Below are positions 14,773 through 22,918 of a stretch of DNA of 64,000 bases, piece by piece. Origin of the DNA: Candidatus Kuenenia hertensis. Lineage in GTDB: Bacteria; Planctomycetota; Brocadiia; Brocadiales; Brocadiaceae. The stretch's first letter is position 1. Each line of letters starts with the position of its first letter. The notes under the pieces are model-generated. The model was given only the letters and a program-made list of their open reading frames with translations, made no database searches and was not told the origin of the DNA. Location of the stretch: assembly GCA_021646465.1 (NCBI GenBank), contig SOET01000013.1:1-64000 (forward strand). The letters run 5' to 3'. Made by a program: the position numbers and the translations under genes.

Positions 14773-16059
14773 CTATTCCTCAAACGCCTCAGACATCTTT
14801 TTCTCAAGCATTTTGTAACTCAGTTCTTCTTTATAGAGGCCGTATTTTTCCCAAAACTCCTCTTTTCCGTGATACTTGTTCGGATAAATCATGTAGTCGC
14901 CCCTGTACTTTTCAGGCGTTAGATTGAACATCAACGCATTTGCGCCCGATGAAAGTCCGAGCTTCCTTCCGGCTTCGTTTTCAATGGTTTCAAGGGCGGT
15001 AGTGACTGGTATCTTTGCCTTTGGCGTCAGTAATCGTGAAATAGCCGTTACCTTAAGCGTCATTGCGGCACTGCCTGCGGGATGCAATGCCAAAGGGGTA
15101 ACATCAGAGGGGATAAAGGGGCCTACGGTTACCATATTTGCACCCAGGGATTTAATGGTTATTATATCATCCGCTATATCTTCAACCGTCTGGCCTGGCA
15201 GTCCTATGAGAAACCCTGTGGCAATAAAATATCCCAGTTTCTTCATTTCCAGGAGGAGCGCTATCCTTTCATCGTAAGATTGTCCGGGGTGGATTGAGTT
15301 ATAGATCGCCTTGTTGGAAGTTTCAAAACGGAAGAGAACGCCATTTGCCCCTGCATCTTTCATTTTTTCATAGCTTGTACGGCTTCGTTCCCCTACACTC
15401 ATGAAAATAAAAACCCGGCACTTTTCCTTTATCTTCCTGATGATATCGCAGAGCATATCGTCGGTGTAATAAAAATCATCACCCGACTGGAGAACTATAA
15501 GTTTGTAACCGCGACGATTTACGGCATCATAAACAGAATTTACTATTTCATCAGGTCTCATTCTATAACGCTGTATGTCATTTGAATCCCTTCTAAGTCC
15601 ACAGTAAAGGCAGTTTCGGACGCAGTGACTTGAAAACTCTATTATGCCATGTATGCAAAAAAAATCTCTTAGTCTTGCCTGCCTTATGGTATTGGCCTCT
15701 GAAAGAAGGGCCTCCATCTCCACACCTTCACTGGCGTGAAGAAGCCTTATTATTTCTTCACGTCGGAGTTCTCTTGTGTGGCATGCCTTGAGTATTTCCA
15801 GAAATACACTATCAAGCCGGGAAATATCAATATGACTCCTGGGTTCAAGGAGTTCCAGTATTTCCCTGGCATCATCTTCGCTTATCTTTTCCACTGCCAT
15901 GTCGGAGGCATAAAGAACCCAATCCCCCGCCCTGATGTCTTCAAACAATGCGGTTATCGATCTCTCACCTCTTGAATCACGGATGGTAATCCTTTTTAGC
16001 GGCAGATTGTCTCCGGAATCTTCAACAGATATCACTTTTGCAGGAATGGTAAGGCACAT
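14773..16059 (-). CDS. HypC-HydE fusion: hydrogenase chaperone joined to radical SAM enzyme
   Basis: 428 residues from the ATG at 16059, chosen because HypC needs cysteine as residue 2 (MCLTIPAKV); a TTG 18 bp earlier would bury it. Residues 1 to about 80 are a HypC/HybG chaperone, which in [NiFe] maturation carries the Fe(CN)2CO unit with HypD. The remainder matches HydE, the radical SAM enzyme of [FeFe] hydrogenase assembly, with the cluster motif CVRNCLYC (146-153) followed by GLRRDSNDIQRYRM, as in HydE. RFETSNKAIYNSIHPG and GFLIGLPGQTVEDIADDI are further barrel motifs. The two parts belong to different hydrogenase pathways, so the substrate is open. Confidence 0.85.
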   Translation of the reverse strand: MCLTIPAKVISVEDSGDNLPLKRITIRDSRGERSITALFEDIRAGDWVLYASDMAVEKISEDDAREILELLEPRSHIDISRLDSVFLEILKACHTRELRREEIIRLLHASEGVEMEALLSEANTIRQARLRDFFCIHGIIEFSSHCVRNCLYCGLRRDSNDIQRYRMRPDEIVNSVYDAVNRRGYKLIVLQSGDDFYYTDDMLCDIIRKIKEKCRVFIFMSVGERSRTSYEKMKDAGANGVLFRFETSNKAIYNSIHPGQSYDERIALLLEMKKLGYFIATGFLIGLPGQTVEDIADDIITIKSLGANMVTVGPFIPSDVTPLALHPAGSAAMTLKVTAISRLLTPKAKIPVTTALETIENEAGRKLGLSSGANALMFNLTPEKYRGDYMIYPNKYHGKEEFWEKYGLYKEELSYKMLEKKMSEAFEE

Positions 16060-16143
16060 AAAAATCTTTTTTTTCAAAATAATTTTTCAGACAGACAATA
16101 CAAAATCGCCTTTTTAAAAAACTGAAACCATGATGTTGTTGTA

Positions 16144-17019
16144 TTATTTATTAATGATATCACCATAGCCAAGTTTATGCATTATATCTTCACTCTGTAT
16201 TTGCAGGTAAAGTTCCTGTAGGGATGTATCTTTTATAAAGGTAAAATTATTCTCAGATAACACATGCTTTGAGACGGCGTAAATAGAGGATGGATCAGCG
16301 GGCAGCTCGATAAAGCGCACAATTTTTTCAAGAGTGTCTGCCGGATGATCCAGAAAGGTTTCATATCGGATATGAAGTATGTTTTCCTTCCATTCTTCTT
16401 CTAAAGAGAATGCCTTTTGCACATAATCCTTCCACAATTGAATGCCTTCGTGTATGTTCTGAAGTCTTAAAGAGTCCTGGTAAAAGACCTTTCCGAATGC
16501 AAAACGTTCTTTTAACGTGTTTTTCCAGTTTTGCTTGTAATTGTTTTGAATTTCCACTTCCCTTTTTCTCGCGCTGTTTGCAACGTCAATGGGATTCCGG
16601 TAAATATGCAGGAGTTTTGGATGGGGGAAAATGTCTTTCCAGACATCAATGGTAAAGGTGTTTCTTGGATCCTTCCATCCCCAGGGAAAATCTACATGCC
16701 GAATGTCTTTGTATCGCAGAAATTTTTCAAAGCCCAGATATTCGATTCTTCTCATACCTTTTAAGTGTTGTTTCAATACACGAAGCACCCTTTCCTTAAA
16801 GACGGTATTTATAAAGTTAAAATTATGCGGATTATCCCAGGAAGCGTTTGCCTGACGAAGCAACCAGTCGTTTAGTTTGAAAAAGAACAAAGACTCATCA
16901 TTTTCCTGTTTTTTCACACCGATAAACAATCCCAACTGTTCCAGCAGTGAAGCAAGCATTGTGGTGCCAGAACGGTGCATACCAATGATTATTACCGGTT
17001 GAAGATGTTTTGTATTCAT
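16144..17019 (-). CDS. Sulfotransferase family protein
   Basis: 291 residues. IIGMHRSGTTMLASLLEQLG (about 11-30) is the 5'-phosphosulfate loop that grips PAPS, and IYRNPIDVANSARKREVE (about 139-156) holds the Arg-x7-Ser motif for the 3'-phosphate. It should move sulfate from PAPS to a hydroxyl or amine of a glycan or other acceptor. Last gene of a long minus-strand series of sulfotransferase and glycosyltransferase genes, 2 bp after the GT4 gene, so surely co-transcribed with it. The acceptor cannot be deduced. Confidence 0.82.
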   Translation of the reverse strand: MNTKHLQPVIIIGMHRSGTTMLASLLEQLGLFIGVKKQENDESLFFFKLNDWLLRQANASWDNPHNFNFINTVFKERVLRVLKQHLKGMRRIEYLGFEKFLRYKDIRHVDFPWGWKDPRNTFTIDVWKDIFPHPKLLHIYRNPIDVANSARKREVEIQNNYKQNWKNTLKERFAFGKVFYQDSLRLQNIHEGIQLWKDYVQKAFSLEEEWKENILHIRYETFLDHPADTLEKIVRFIELPADPSSIYAVSKHVLSENNFTFIKDTSLQELYLQIQSEDIMHKLGYGDIINK

Positions 17020-17021
17020 TG

Positions 17022-18020
17022 TTATTGTCTCAACACTTTTTCAAAGACTATCAGATGTTCTTTTGCGCTTTTTTGCCACGAGAAATTTTGCGCACGGGCT
17101 AGTCCCTTTTTTCTTAACGTATCACGCAATGCAGCGTCTGAGAGAAGACGCTGCATTGCGTAAGTAATATCTTGTTCTGAACGTGGATTTACTAAGAGCG
17201 CGGCGTCATTTGCTATTTCGGCGCATGCGGTGTTGTTTGATGTTATTACCGGACAACCGCATGCTATTGCTTCCAAAACAGGCATGCCGAACGTTTCATG
17301 CAGAGAAGGGAATACAAATCCAAGGGCGCCTCTGTACCACTTTGCCAATTCATGGGGAGCACACTTTTCCCGAATGTGTCGTATTCCTTTAACATGAATG
17401 GTGGTTTTATAATCCGGCACTATCATGACAAGTTCAGGTTTTGTATTGTTGGAAAGATTTTCATATGCGCGGATTATCCTGTCAACATTTTTTTTTGGAT
17501 GGTATTGTGAAACATGGAGGATATATGTTTCAGATTCGTCAGGAATGGTATTGTCATAACTAAACGTATTGTGGTCGATACCATGATAAATAGGATAAAT
17601 CTTTTCGCACGGGACGGTAAAAACATGGGATACTTCCCGTGCGGCAAATTCGGAAACGGTAATAATTGCAGACGTCTTTTCCCGAAACCATTTCCACGAG
17701 GATAATGTTGTACGGTTTTTTAATTTACATCTGATTGCCTGCAAAAAAGAGGTGTTCATTTCATTCCATTTCATGGTAAATAGCGCCGCCCCATGAACAG
17801 TTGCGACTATTCTCTTTCTAATATTCATATATATGTCGGGTGGTGTGTGGTTTCCCGCCAGGCCCGGTTCCCACACGATATCGCAGTTTTCAGGAACAGG
17901 GTCTGATTCTGCAAAGGAAATGATATCTGCTCCAAGGGCGGACAATTCTTTTTTTATATTTTCGCGATAGATTTCCAGACTAAAGGGGATTTGGGTGCGG
18001 GTAAGTAAGGCGATTTTCAT
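17022..18020 (-). CDS. Glycosyltransferase family 4
   Basis: 332 residues. The C-terminal domain shows ILHVSQYHPKKNVDRIIRAY (about 167-186), GFVFPSLHETFGMPVLEAIA (about 231-250, with the E-x7-E donor motif) and GCPVITSNNTACAEI, classical for retaining GT4 enzymes such as mannosyltransferases. VHGAALFTMKWNEMN replaces the usual acceptor loop. Soluble, no transmembrane segment. Between two sulfotransferase genes (2 bp and 15 bp gaps), which suggests its product sugar is later sulfated. Confidence 0.85.
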   Translation of the reverse strand: MKIALLTRTQIPFSLEIYRENIKKELSALGADIISFAESDPVPENCDIVWEPGLAGNHTPPDIYMNIRKRIVATVHGAALFTMKWNEMNTSFLQAIRCKLKNRTTLSSWKWFREKTSAIITVSEFAAREVSHVFTVPCEKIYPIYHGIDHNTFSYDNTIPDESETYILHVSQYHPKKNVDRIIRAYENLSNNTKPELVMIVPDYKTTIHVKGIRHIREKCAPHELAKWYRGALGFVFPSLHETFGMPVLEAIACGCPVITSNNTACAEIANDAALLVNPRSEQDITYAMQRLLSDAALRDTLRKKGLARAQNFSWQKSAKEHLIVFEKVLRQ

Positions 18021-18035
18021 TGAATTTGCAAAAGA

Positions 18036-18932
18036 TTAATTTGAACACCAATAATTTAAATCTCTTCCAAGCATGTCGCTTAGCTGTTTGATTTCCGGTT
18101 TAAATTCCTCCCGTAATATTTTGCATAATTCCGGCTTCATGGGAATGCGGGCTTCATGCCGAATATTAAAATTCCACATGCTTTTTCTCACAATGCTGCG
18201 AACAGGATGAGGTATTAGCTTTCTCGACATGTTGAGTAAAAAAGGAGGAGGATTTTGCAATACATTTCTCAGAAAAACACTCCTTGCACGCTTGTTTGGG
18301 TTAACCAATGTTATTTCATGATCGATATTTTCATCTACTCCCAGAAAACGGAAGGTTTTTATTAATGTCTCCTGGGGATTATTTTTTAAATCGTCAAAAA
18401 TAATTATATGAATGGCATTTTTGTCAAATACTTCATAATATCTTTTTATCTGCTGTGTGTACTTTGCCGTTTCCCGATAGAAAAGCCCTTCAACGGGATA
18501 CGCGTTTTTTGGCAGGAATAACCCTTTTTTTCTTTCTTCTTCTTTTTTCAACGCTTCTTCAAAATCAGTTATATCTTCGCATCCGTTAAAAAGATATTGG
18601 CTGTGTAAGGAATATATCATATCTACCGGATTTCGCAACATAATGATAATTTGTGCTGAAGGTGAAAACTCCTTAATCTCGTATGCCGCCCTTTTTGAAT
18701 AAAGGTACCATACGGATGCTTCTCCTGTTTTTTTTTCATTTTTCGCTTTTTGGAAAAAAGACAGATAGTGTGCTTTGTCCCTGACGAAGTCGGGATGATA
18801 TAAATCCGTACCGAAATAATGTAGTTCTTTTCTTTCGGGCATAAAAATTTCCGGATGGTTTTTCAGGCGGCTATGTAAGAAGGTAGTCCCGCATTTGGGA
18901 GCACCAACAATAAAAAAATCCGGTTGTCTCAT
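18036..18932 (-). CDS. Sulfotransferase, heparan-sulfotransferase-like
   Basis: 298 residues. It opens with PDFFIVGAPKCGTTFLHSRL (4-23), the PAPS 5'-phosphosulfate loop in its KxGTT form. IIMLRNPVDMIYSLHSQYLF (about 96-115) is the 3'-phosphate motif. HELHYFGTD-like text (KELHYFGTDLYH) follows the pattern of heparan sulfate N-deacetylase/sulfotransferase relatives, where it helps substrate binding. A polysaccharide or lipid-linked glycan acceptor is likely. Located 15 bp before the GT4 gene in the same transcription direction. Confidence 0.85.
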   Translation of the reverse strand: MRQPDFFIVGAPKCGTTFLHSRLKNHPEIFMPERKELHYFGTDLYHPDFVRDKAHYLSFFQKAKNEKKTGEASVWYLYSKRAAYEIKEFSPSAQIIIMLRNPVDMIYSLHSQYLFNGCEDITDFEEALKKEEERKKGLFLPKNAYPVEGLFYRETAKYTQQIKRYYEVFDKNAIHIIIFDDLKNNPQETLIKTFRFLGVDENIDHEITLVNPNKRARSVFLRNVLQNPPPFLLNMSRKLIPHPVRSIVRKSMWNFNIRHEARIPMKPELCKILREEFKPEIKQLSDMLGRDLNYWCSN

Positions 18933-18997
18933 TTGATTTTTTGTAGCATTTTAGATTTTTGGTAACACTTTAGTTTTTTGAAAACACCAGCAGTTTT

Positions 18998-19118
18998 CCT
19001 GCTTGTTCCCAAACTCCTGTTTGGGAACACAATTTTAATGAGAAACAATGTAGAGACGCATTGCAATGCGTCTCTACTGTCCATTTACGCTCCCAAACAG
19101 GAGTTTGGGAGCGAGCAG
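18998..19118. repeat. Composite palindromic repeat with GTAGAGACGC core
   Basis: Three hairpins in a row: GTTCCCAAACTCCTGTTTGGGAAC (19005-19028), a 28-bp perfect palindrome starting GTAGAGACGCATTG (19050-19077), and GCTCCCAAACAGGAGTTTGGGAGC (19089-19112; 24 bases each for the outer two). The outer hairpins are also inverted copies of each other. The core palindrome recurs at 49874 and 49924. It lies between two minus-strand genes and is non-coding; probably a dispersed MITE-like repeat, perhaps also an RNA stabiliser or terminator. Confidence 0.75.
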
Positions 19119-19162
19119 ATAATGTTATTTTTCAAAATACTAAATTGTTACGATTTGTTTGA

Positions 19163-21028
19163 CTATATCTCATCATCGTCCAGGTCTTCATCAAGGTCGA
19201 AGTCATCAGTGTCTTTTTCTTTGTTTTTATGGTATTCTTGCATTTGTATGTCTTTTATGGCGTCATGATTTGTTTTAAACCAGTTAATTGATCCCAGGCC
19301 AATAATTTCACCATGGGCAATTGCCGCAATTATATCTTCACAATAATTGCCTACAGTGGTATGGTCTTTATAAAATACTATTGTAGTTATTTTGTCTGAA
19401 CATTGTTCAAGGATGTAATTTCTTGCGCTATCAGATAAGGTTCTTAACCCTTTTTCCTCAAGCATTATCCAGTGGCAATTTGATTGCAACGCATTGAATA
19501 ATGTTAGCGAAAATTTAATGTCGGGATCTATTCTTCTCCAAATATCAGGGGATAAAGAAGTATCCAGATTGCCCGGTAACAGTTCGATGTATTTTTTCCA
19601 CAACCCTATTTTTTCTAAATCTCTTTGTAAATTATCTGTGGTGTATTCTTTTGAAAAACCGAGTGATTCACGTAAAGAACGTTTCGGAAGAAATTCATAA
19701 TTCGCTGTTACAAACCACATAGATTCAAGGGCGCTTTTTGTCTTTTCCGAGGAATGCCCAAGTATACAGTCCGTCAGAAATCCCAGTGTATAGCGATTCA
19801 ATGCGCTGGGGCTCAGGAGTCCGATGCGGCATCCTTTTTTTATTTCCCAATTTTCCAGAGAACCCTCTATTGCAGGTGTAGTTGTTTTTGTAATTGTATA
19901 GTTAACCGGCGGGACTGTCCCTGCTACCGGGGTAATGACAGCGGTGCTGAGAAACTGGAAATATCTTCTGATTTGCGGATAGAGGCGGTTGATACCTGTT
20001 GCCTTCCTGTTTACCTGCCGCATATTGGTTAACATAAAGCGTAATGCAATTAAATAGACGATTAATTCACCCCACCCTTTCCCTTCGGAAATAATGGATT
20101 TGCCCATAATGAGCAATATTAAGAAAATTGCAAGGGCTAATACAACATTGCTGATTAAATGGCTGTACTCCAATGATTTCAACCTTGCTTCATATGCATC
20201 GTGGAATTTTTTTATTGGACCAGAGGAAAAAAAGTTTTTTTCCAGCCATTGTTCATTTTCAGGGGTTGAAACTACCAATGCCTTTTGGCGCTGGATAATT
20301 CTTAAATATTCTTTGCTTGTTCTTTTCGCGAATTTTTCCAGTGATGCTGAATTTCTGGCGGCATAAACACTTACTTTATAAAGAAAAAAGGCAGAGATAC
20401 CCATTAAGGTAAAATTTAAAAGCGTCAGGAGTGCATTGATGTACAACAGGGTAGCAATGGCGACAAAGAAGGTGACTAGCGGTATGATCGTATCAAGAAT
20501 CATCCATAACGCCCTGCTGCAGAATCTTGAATCCCGCCTTGCCAGCCGTGCGATGGTTTTGTCGTTACTGAAGTCCTGTTCAACCGGAGTTCCGATTTTA
20601 AAGCCGGAACCGAATATCAGAAATATTCTCTTTGCGCAAAATTCTTCATATTTTCTCCTTAATTTCAAGCCTTTTGACTTTGAAAAATAAATAGACCATG
20701 CGGCAATCAAAAGAGAAAATAATATTGATAATCCGCACAAAATAAGGAGTAAATTGGACGTCCTTGCATTAAATTCATAGTGCAGGAGTTTGATGGTCTT
20801 GCCGCTTTGCATTGCTTTGGCGTAATAAATTGCAAGACCAATCGTCCATACCTGAAATGATACCCCAAGAAAATTGGTAAAAAGAATGAGGAACGATTCT
20901 TTTCTGAATCGCCAGATAGAATCTCCCACCAGCCATTTGAGCACCAAACGATACTGATCTAAGGTTTTCCGGAAACGGTCATATTTGGTCTTTAAAAAAG
21001 AGTATGAGATGAAAGGGAGCCAATGCAT
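19163..21028 (-). CDS. ABC exporter-like membrane protein with degenerate nucleotide-binding domain
   Basis: About 621 residues from the ATG at 21028, just after the preceding stop (a GTG at 21055 would overlap it). The first 350 or so residues are an ABC-exporter membrane domain with about six hydrophobic helices. The C-terminal 240 residues follow an ABC ATPase, but every ATP motif is gone. GCRIGLLSPSALNRYTLGFL stands where Walker A (GxxGxGKS) should be, LSPDIWRRIDPDIKFSLTLF replaces the LSGGQ signature, and HWIMLEEKG replaces Walker B. The tail is very acidic (DDFDLDEDLDDDE). It may bind without hydrolysis or pair with an active partner. Confidence 0.7.
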   Translation of the reverse strand: MHWLPFISYSFLKTKYDRFRKTLDQYRLVLKWLVGDSIWRFRKESFLILFTNFLGVSFQVWTIGLAIYYAKAMQSGKTIKLLHYEFNARTSNLLLILCGLSILFSLLIAAWSIYFSKSKGLKLRRKYEEFCAKRIFLIFGSGFKIGTPVEQDFSNDKTIARLARRDSRFCSRALWMILDTIIPLVTFFVAIATLLYINALLTLLNFTLMGISAFFLYKVSVYAARNSASLEKFAKRTSKEYLRIIQRQKALVVSTPENEQWLEKNFFSSGPIKKFHDAYEARLKSLEYSHLISNVVLALAIFLILLIMGKSIISEGKGWGELIVYLIALRFMLTNMRQVNRKATGINRLYPQIRRYFQFLSTAVITPVAGTVPPVNYTITKTTTPAIEGSLENWEIKKGCRIGLLSPSALNRYTLGFLTDCILGHSSEKTKSALESMWFVTANYEFLPKRSLRESLGFSKEYTTDNLQRDLEKIGLWKKYIELLPGNLDTSLSPDIWRRIDPDIKFSLTLFNALQSNCHWIMLEEKGLRTLSDSARNYILEQCSDKITTIVFYKDHTTVGNYCEDIIAAIAHGEIIGLGSINWFKTNHDAIKDIQMQEYHKNKEKDTDDFDLDEDLDDDEI

Positions 21029-21029
21029 T

Positions 21030-21815
21030 TTACTTTTTATAGCCCCAGAAATCACAGTAGTGAGGCATTAAACCGATAATTTTGGATGCTTCTGAAACTA
21101 AGCTTTTATCCTGCTCCTGCTGCCAGCGTTGTACTCTTTTATCAGTGATGAAGTTGCCATGCAGTTCATATTCATCTCTCCTTTTCACATTTGCCGCGTT
21201 GAAACTTCCGATGGTTCCGGTATCAGGAATTTCACTTTCGACGAATGTTTTTATTTTCTGATATATTTCGCGATCAGTGCACAATTCTTCATATTTTATC
21301 CGTAAACATTTTACCTGTTCATACATTTCCAATTGTCTGTTAAATTCATTGTTAAGGTGTGTGGATAAGGTTTCCGGTGTTAATTCTTTTTTCCAGCTTC
21401 CCTTTCCCTGTTTTTTTCTGTAATAAAGAGAAATATAGATATCCCGTGGGTCTCTTGCCGTCAGGATAACCTTCATATCGTTAAATACCCGGTAGTAATT
21501 TTGCCATCCTTTGTTGTGAATTTCTTTTACACCAATCTGATGGATGTTGGAGTCAAGCTTTGTAAGTAGTTCCTCTTTAAAAATTTTGATAAAGGAATTG
21601 TCTTCTTCGGTAAGATATTTTTGTTTAAATTCCTCAAGGTCAATTCCTAATTGTAAAAACAATTTGTGATCATTTTCCCTTATGCGAAATTTATTTTTCC
21701 CCAAATTCGGTTCCAGAAAAATAAACGAATAGGGCAGCATAGTTAATGCCTCGCTGAGTACCGTGCCTCCCGTTCTTCTCAATGAAGCAATATAAATAAA
21801 TGGTCTTTTCTGCAT
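21030..21815 (-). CDS. Sulfotransferase family protein
   Basis: 261 residues. IYIASLRRTGGTVLSEALTM (about 7-26) is the PAPS-binding loop and VILTARDPRDIYISLYYRKK (about 116-135) the 3'-phosphate motif with Arg and Ser. GVKEIHNKGW matches a strand found in other prokaryotic sulfotransferases. It ends at the start of the ABC-like membrane protein, so the two are probably translated from one message. Acceptor unknown. Confidence 0.8.
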   Translation of the reverse strand: MQKRPFIYIASLRRTGGTVLSEALTMLPYSFIFLEPNLGKNKFRIRENDHKLFLQLGIDLEEFKQKYLTEEDNSFIKIFKEELLTKLDSNIHQIGVKEIHNKGWQNYYRVFNDMKVILTARDPRDIYISLYYRKKQGKGSWKKELTPETLSTHLNNEFNRQLEMYEQVKCLRIKYEELCTDREIYQKIKTFVESEIPDTGTIGSFNAANVKRRDEYELHGNFITDKRVQRWQQEQDKSLVSEASKIIGLMPHYCDFWGYKK

Positions 21816-21840
21816 CGGAATATATTTCTAAAAGTATAGA

Positions 21841-22875
21841 TTAACTACAGGCCAATAAACCATGCACGCAAACGGCAATATCTTGTGAGTAGGAAAATAA
21901 GTCGAGAAGTTTCCCTTTTTCAATATCAATTTCCGCAATAGTCGCGGGAGAGAATCCCACAAGAATACGAGATTGACCAATAGGGCTAAGACCGCGTAAA
22001 AATAACGGACTTTTTATTTCATGTTCTCTGTTCATAAAACGGGAAAAAAGGCTAAAACCTCTAAAAAGAGAAGATGACTTTGCTTTGGGAGATTTGCTTG
22101 CAGCCTGGTATATAGCATTTATTTCCGGAAAATCTAATAAATTCAGAGATTGAACCAATTTGCCGTTCTGTGTATAGACCATAACCCGTTTCCCTTTGGT
22201 ATCATTAATTAATATTTTGTCTTCAAAAAATACGAGGTTATGGCAACCTATTATAGAGGTGTCTTCCAGCACAAGACGATTTGTTGTCGTATTGTAAACA
22301 GCGCCAAACCGGTTCAAAAGGACGTACAACTGTTCCTTATGAATTGCAACGGCGTTTAAATGTGTATGGTCTGGCTGCCGTGCAGGTAATACTTTCAACC
22401 AAAGCATTCTGTTGTCGATTGTTTTATCGATTTTCAGCGGTGTAAGTGAAAAATGTTTCTGCAGGTTCGTATCTTCTCTTGCCCACCAGGAATCAATACA
22501 ATTTCCTTGTGTATCTATACCGATAACACAATCTATTGCTGTGGAAGTAAGCCAGATTACATCATCATTAAGAAAAATTTCGTGCAATCCGACAAACAAA
22601 TTGTTTGATATTTTCCCCTTTGGATTAAGCATTTGATCAAAAAGAAGCAAACTATGATAGGTTGCAACATAGATGGTATCATTCATCTTAACAATGCCCC
22701 TTCCCCCCCTTGAGTTTCCCCGTGGATTGGCATCGTCTTTTTCCGTAATGATAGGATCGGTAGGCGATAAAGTTGATTTTGCATGTACTTTTTTTGTTGA
22801 CCAGTCAATGTGAACCAATTCTCCACCCTGTGCAATTGGTCCCTGCCGGACAACCGTGCTAAAATAAACATCCAT
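21841..22875 (-). CDS. Uncharacterised protein, probably a beta-propeller
   Basis: 344 residues with repeating strand-rich blocks such as VKMNDTIYVATYHSLLLFDQ, LHEIFLNDDVIWLTSTAIDC, HLNAVAIHKEQLYVLLNRFG and LVFFEDKILINDTKGKRVMV. The spacing of about 45-50 residues suggests six or seven blades. No signal peptide and no catalytic motif that I recognise. Its place between a sulfotransferase and two glycosyltransferases suggests a role in making or sensing the same glycan, perhaps as scaffold. Function unknown. Confidence 0.6.
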   Translation of the reverse strand: MDVYFSTVVRQGPIAQGGELVHIDWSTKKVHAKSTLSPTDPIITEKDDANPRGNSRGGRGIVKMNDTIYVATYHSLLLFDQMLNPKGKISNNLFVGLHEIFLNDDVIWLTSTAIDCVIGIDTQGNCIDSWWAREDTNLQKHFSLTPLKIDKTIDNRMLWLKVLPARQPDHTHLNAVAIHKEQLYVLLNRFGAVYNTTTNRLVLEDTSIIGCHNLVFFEDKILINDTKGKRVMVYTQNGKLVQSLNLLDFPEINAIYQAASKSPKAKSSSLFRGFSLFSRFMNREHEIKSPLFLRGLSPIGQSRILVGFSPATIAEIDIEKGKLLDLFSYSQDIAVCVHGLLACS

Positions 22876-22918
22876 TCACATGTTTCTCCCCAAAAAGTAT
22901 TTGAAACAAAATAGTATT

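Noticed and set aside
19005-19112. Possible CRISPR array from the repeated palindromes
   Set aside because: Only three hairpins of two different sequences, no regular spacers and no cas genes.
21029-21055. GTG start at 21055 for the ABC-like protein
   Set aside because: It would overlap the preceding sulfotransferase by 26 bp. An ATG directly after that gene's stop (21028) is simpler.
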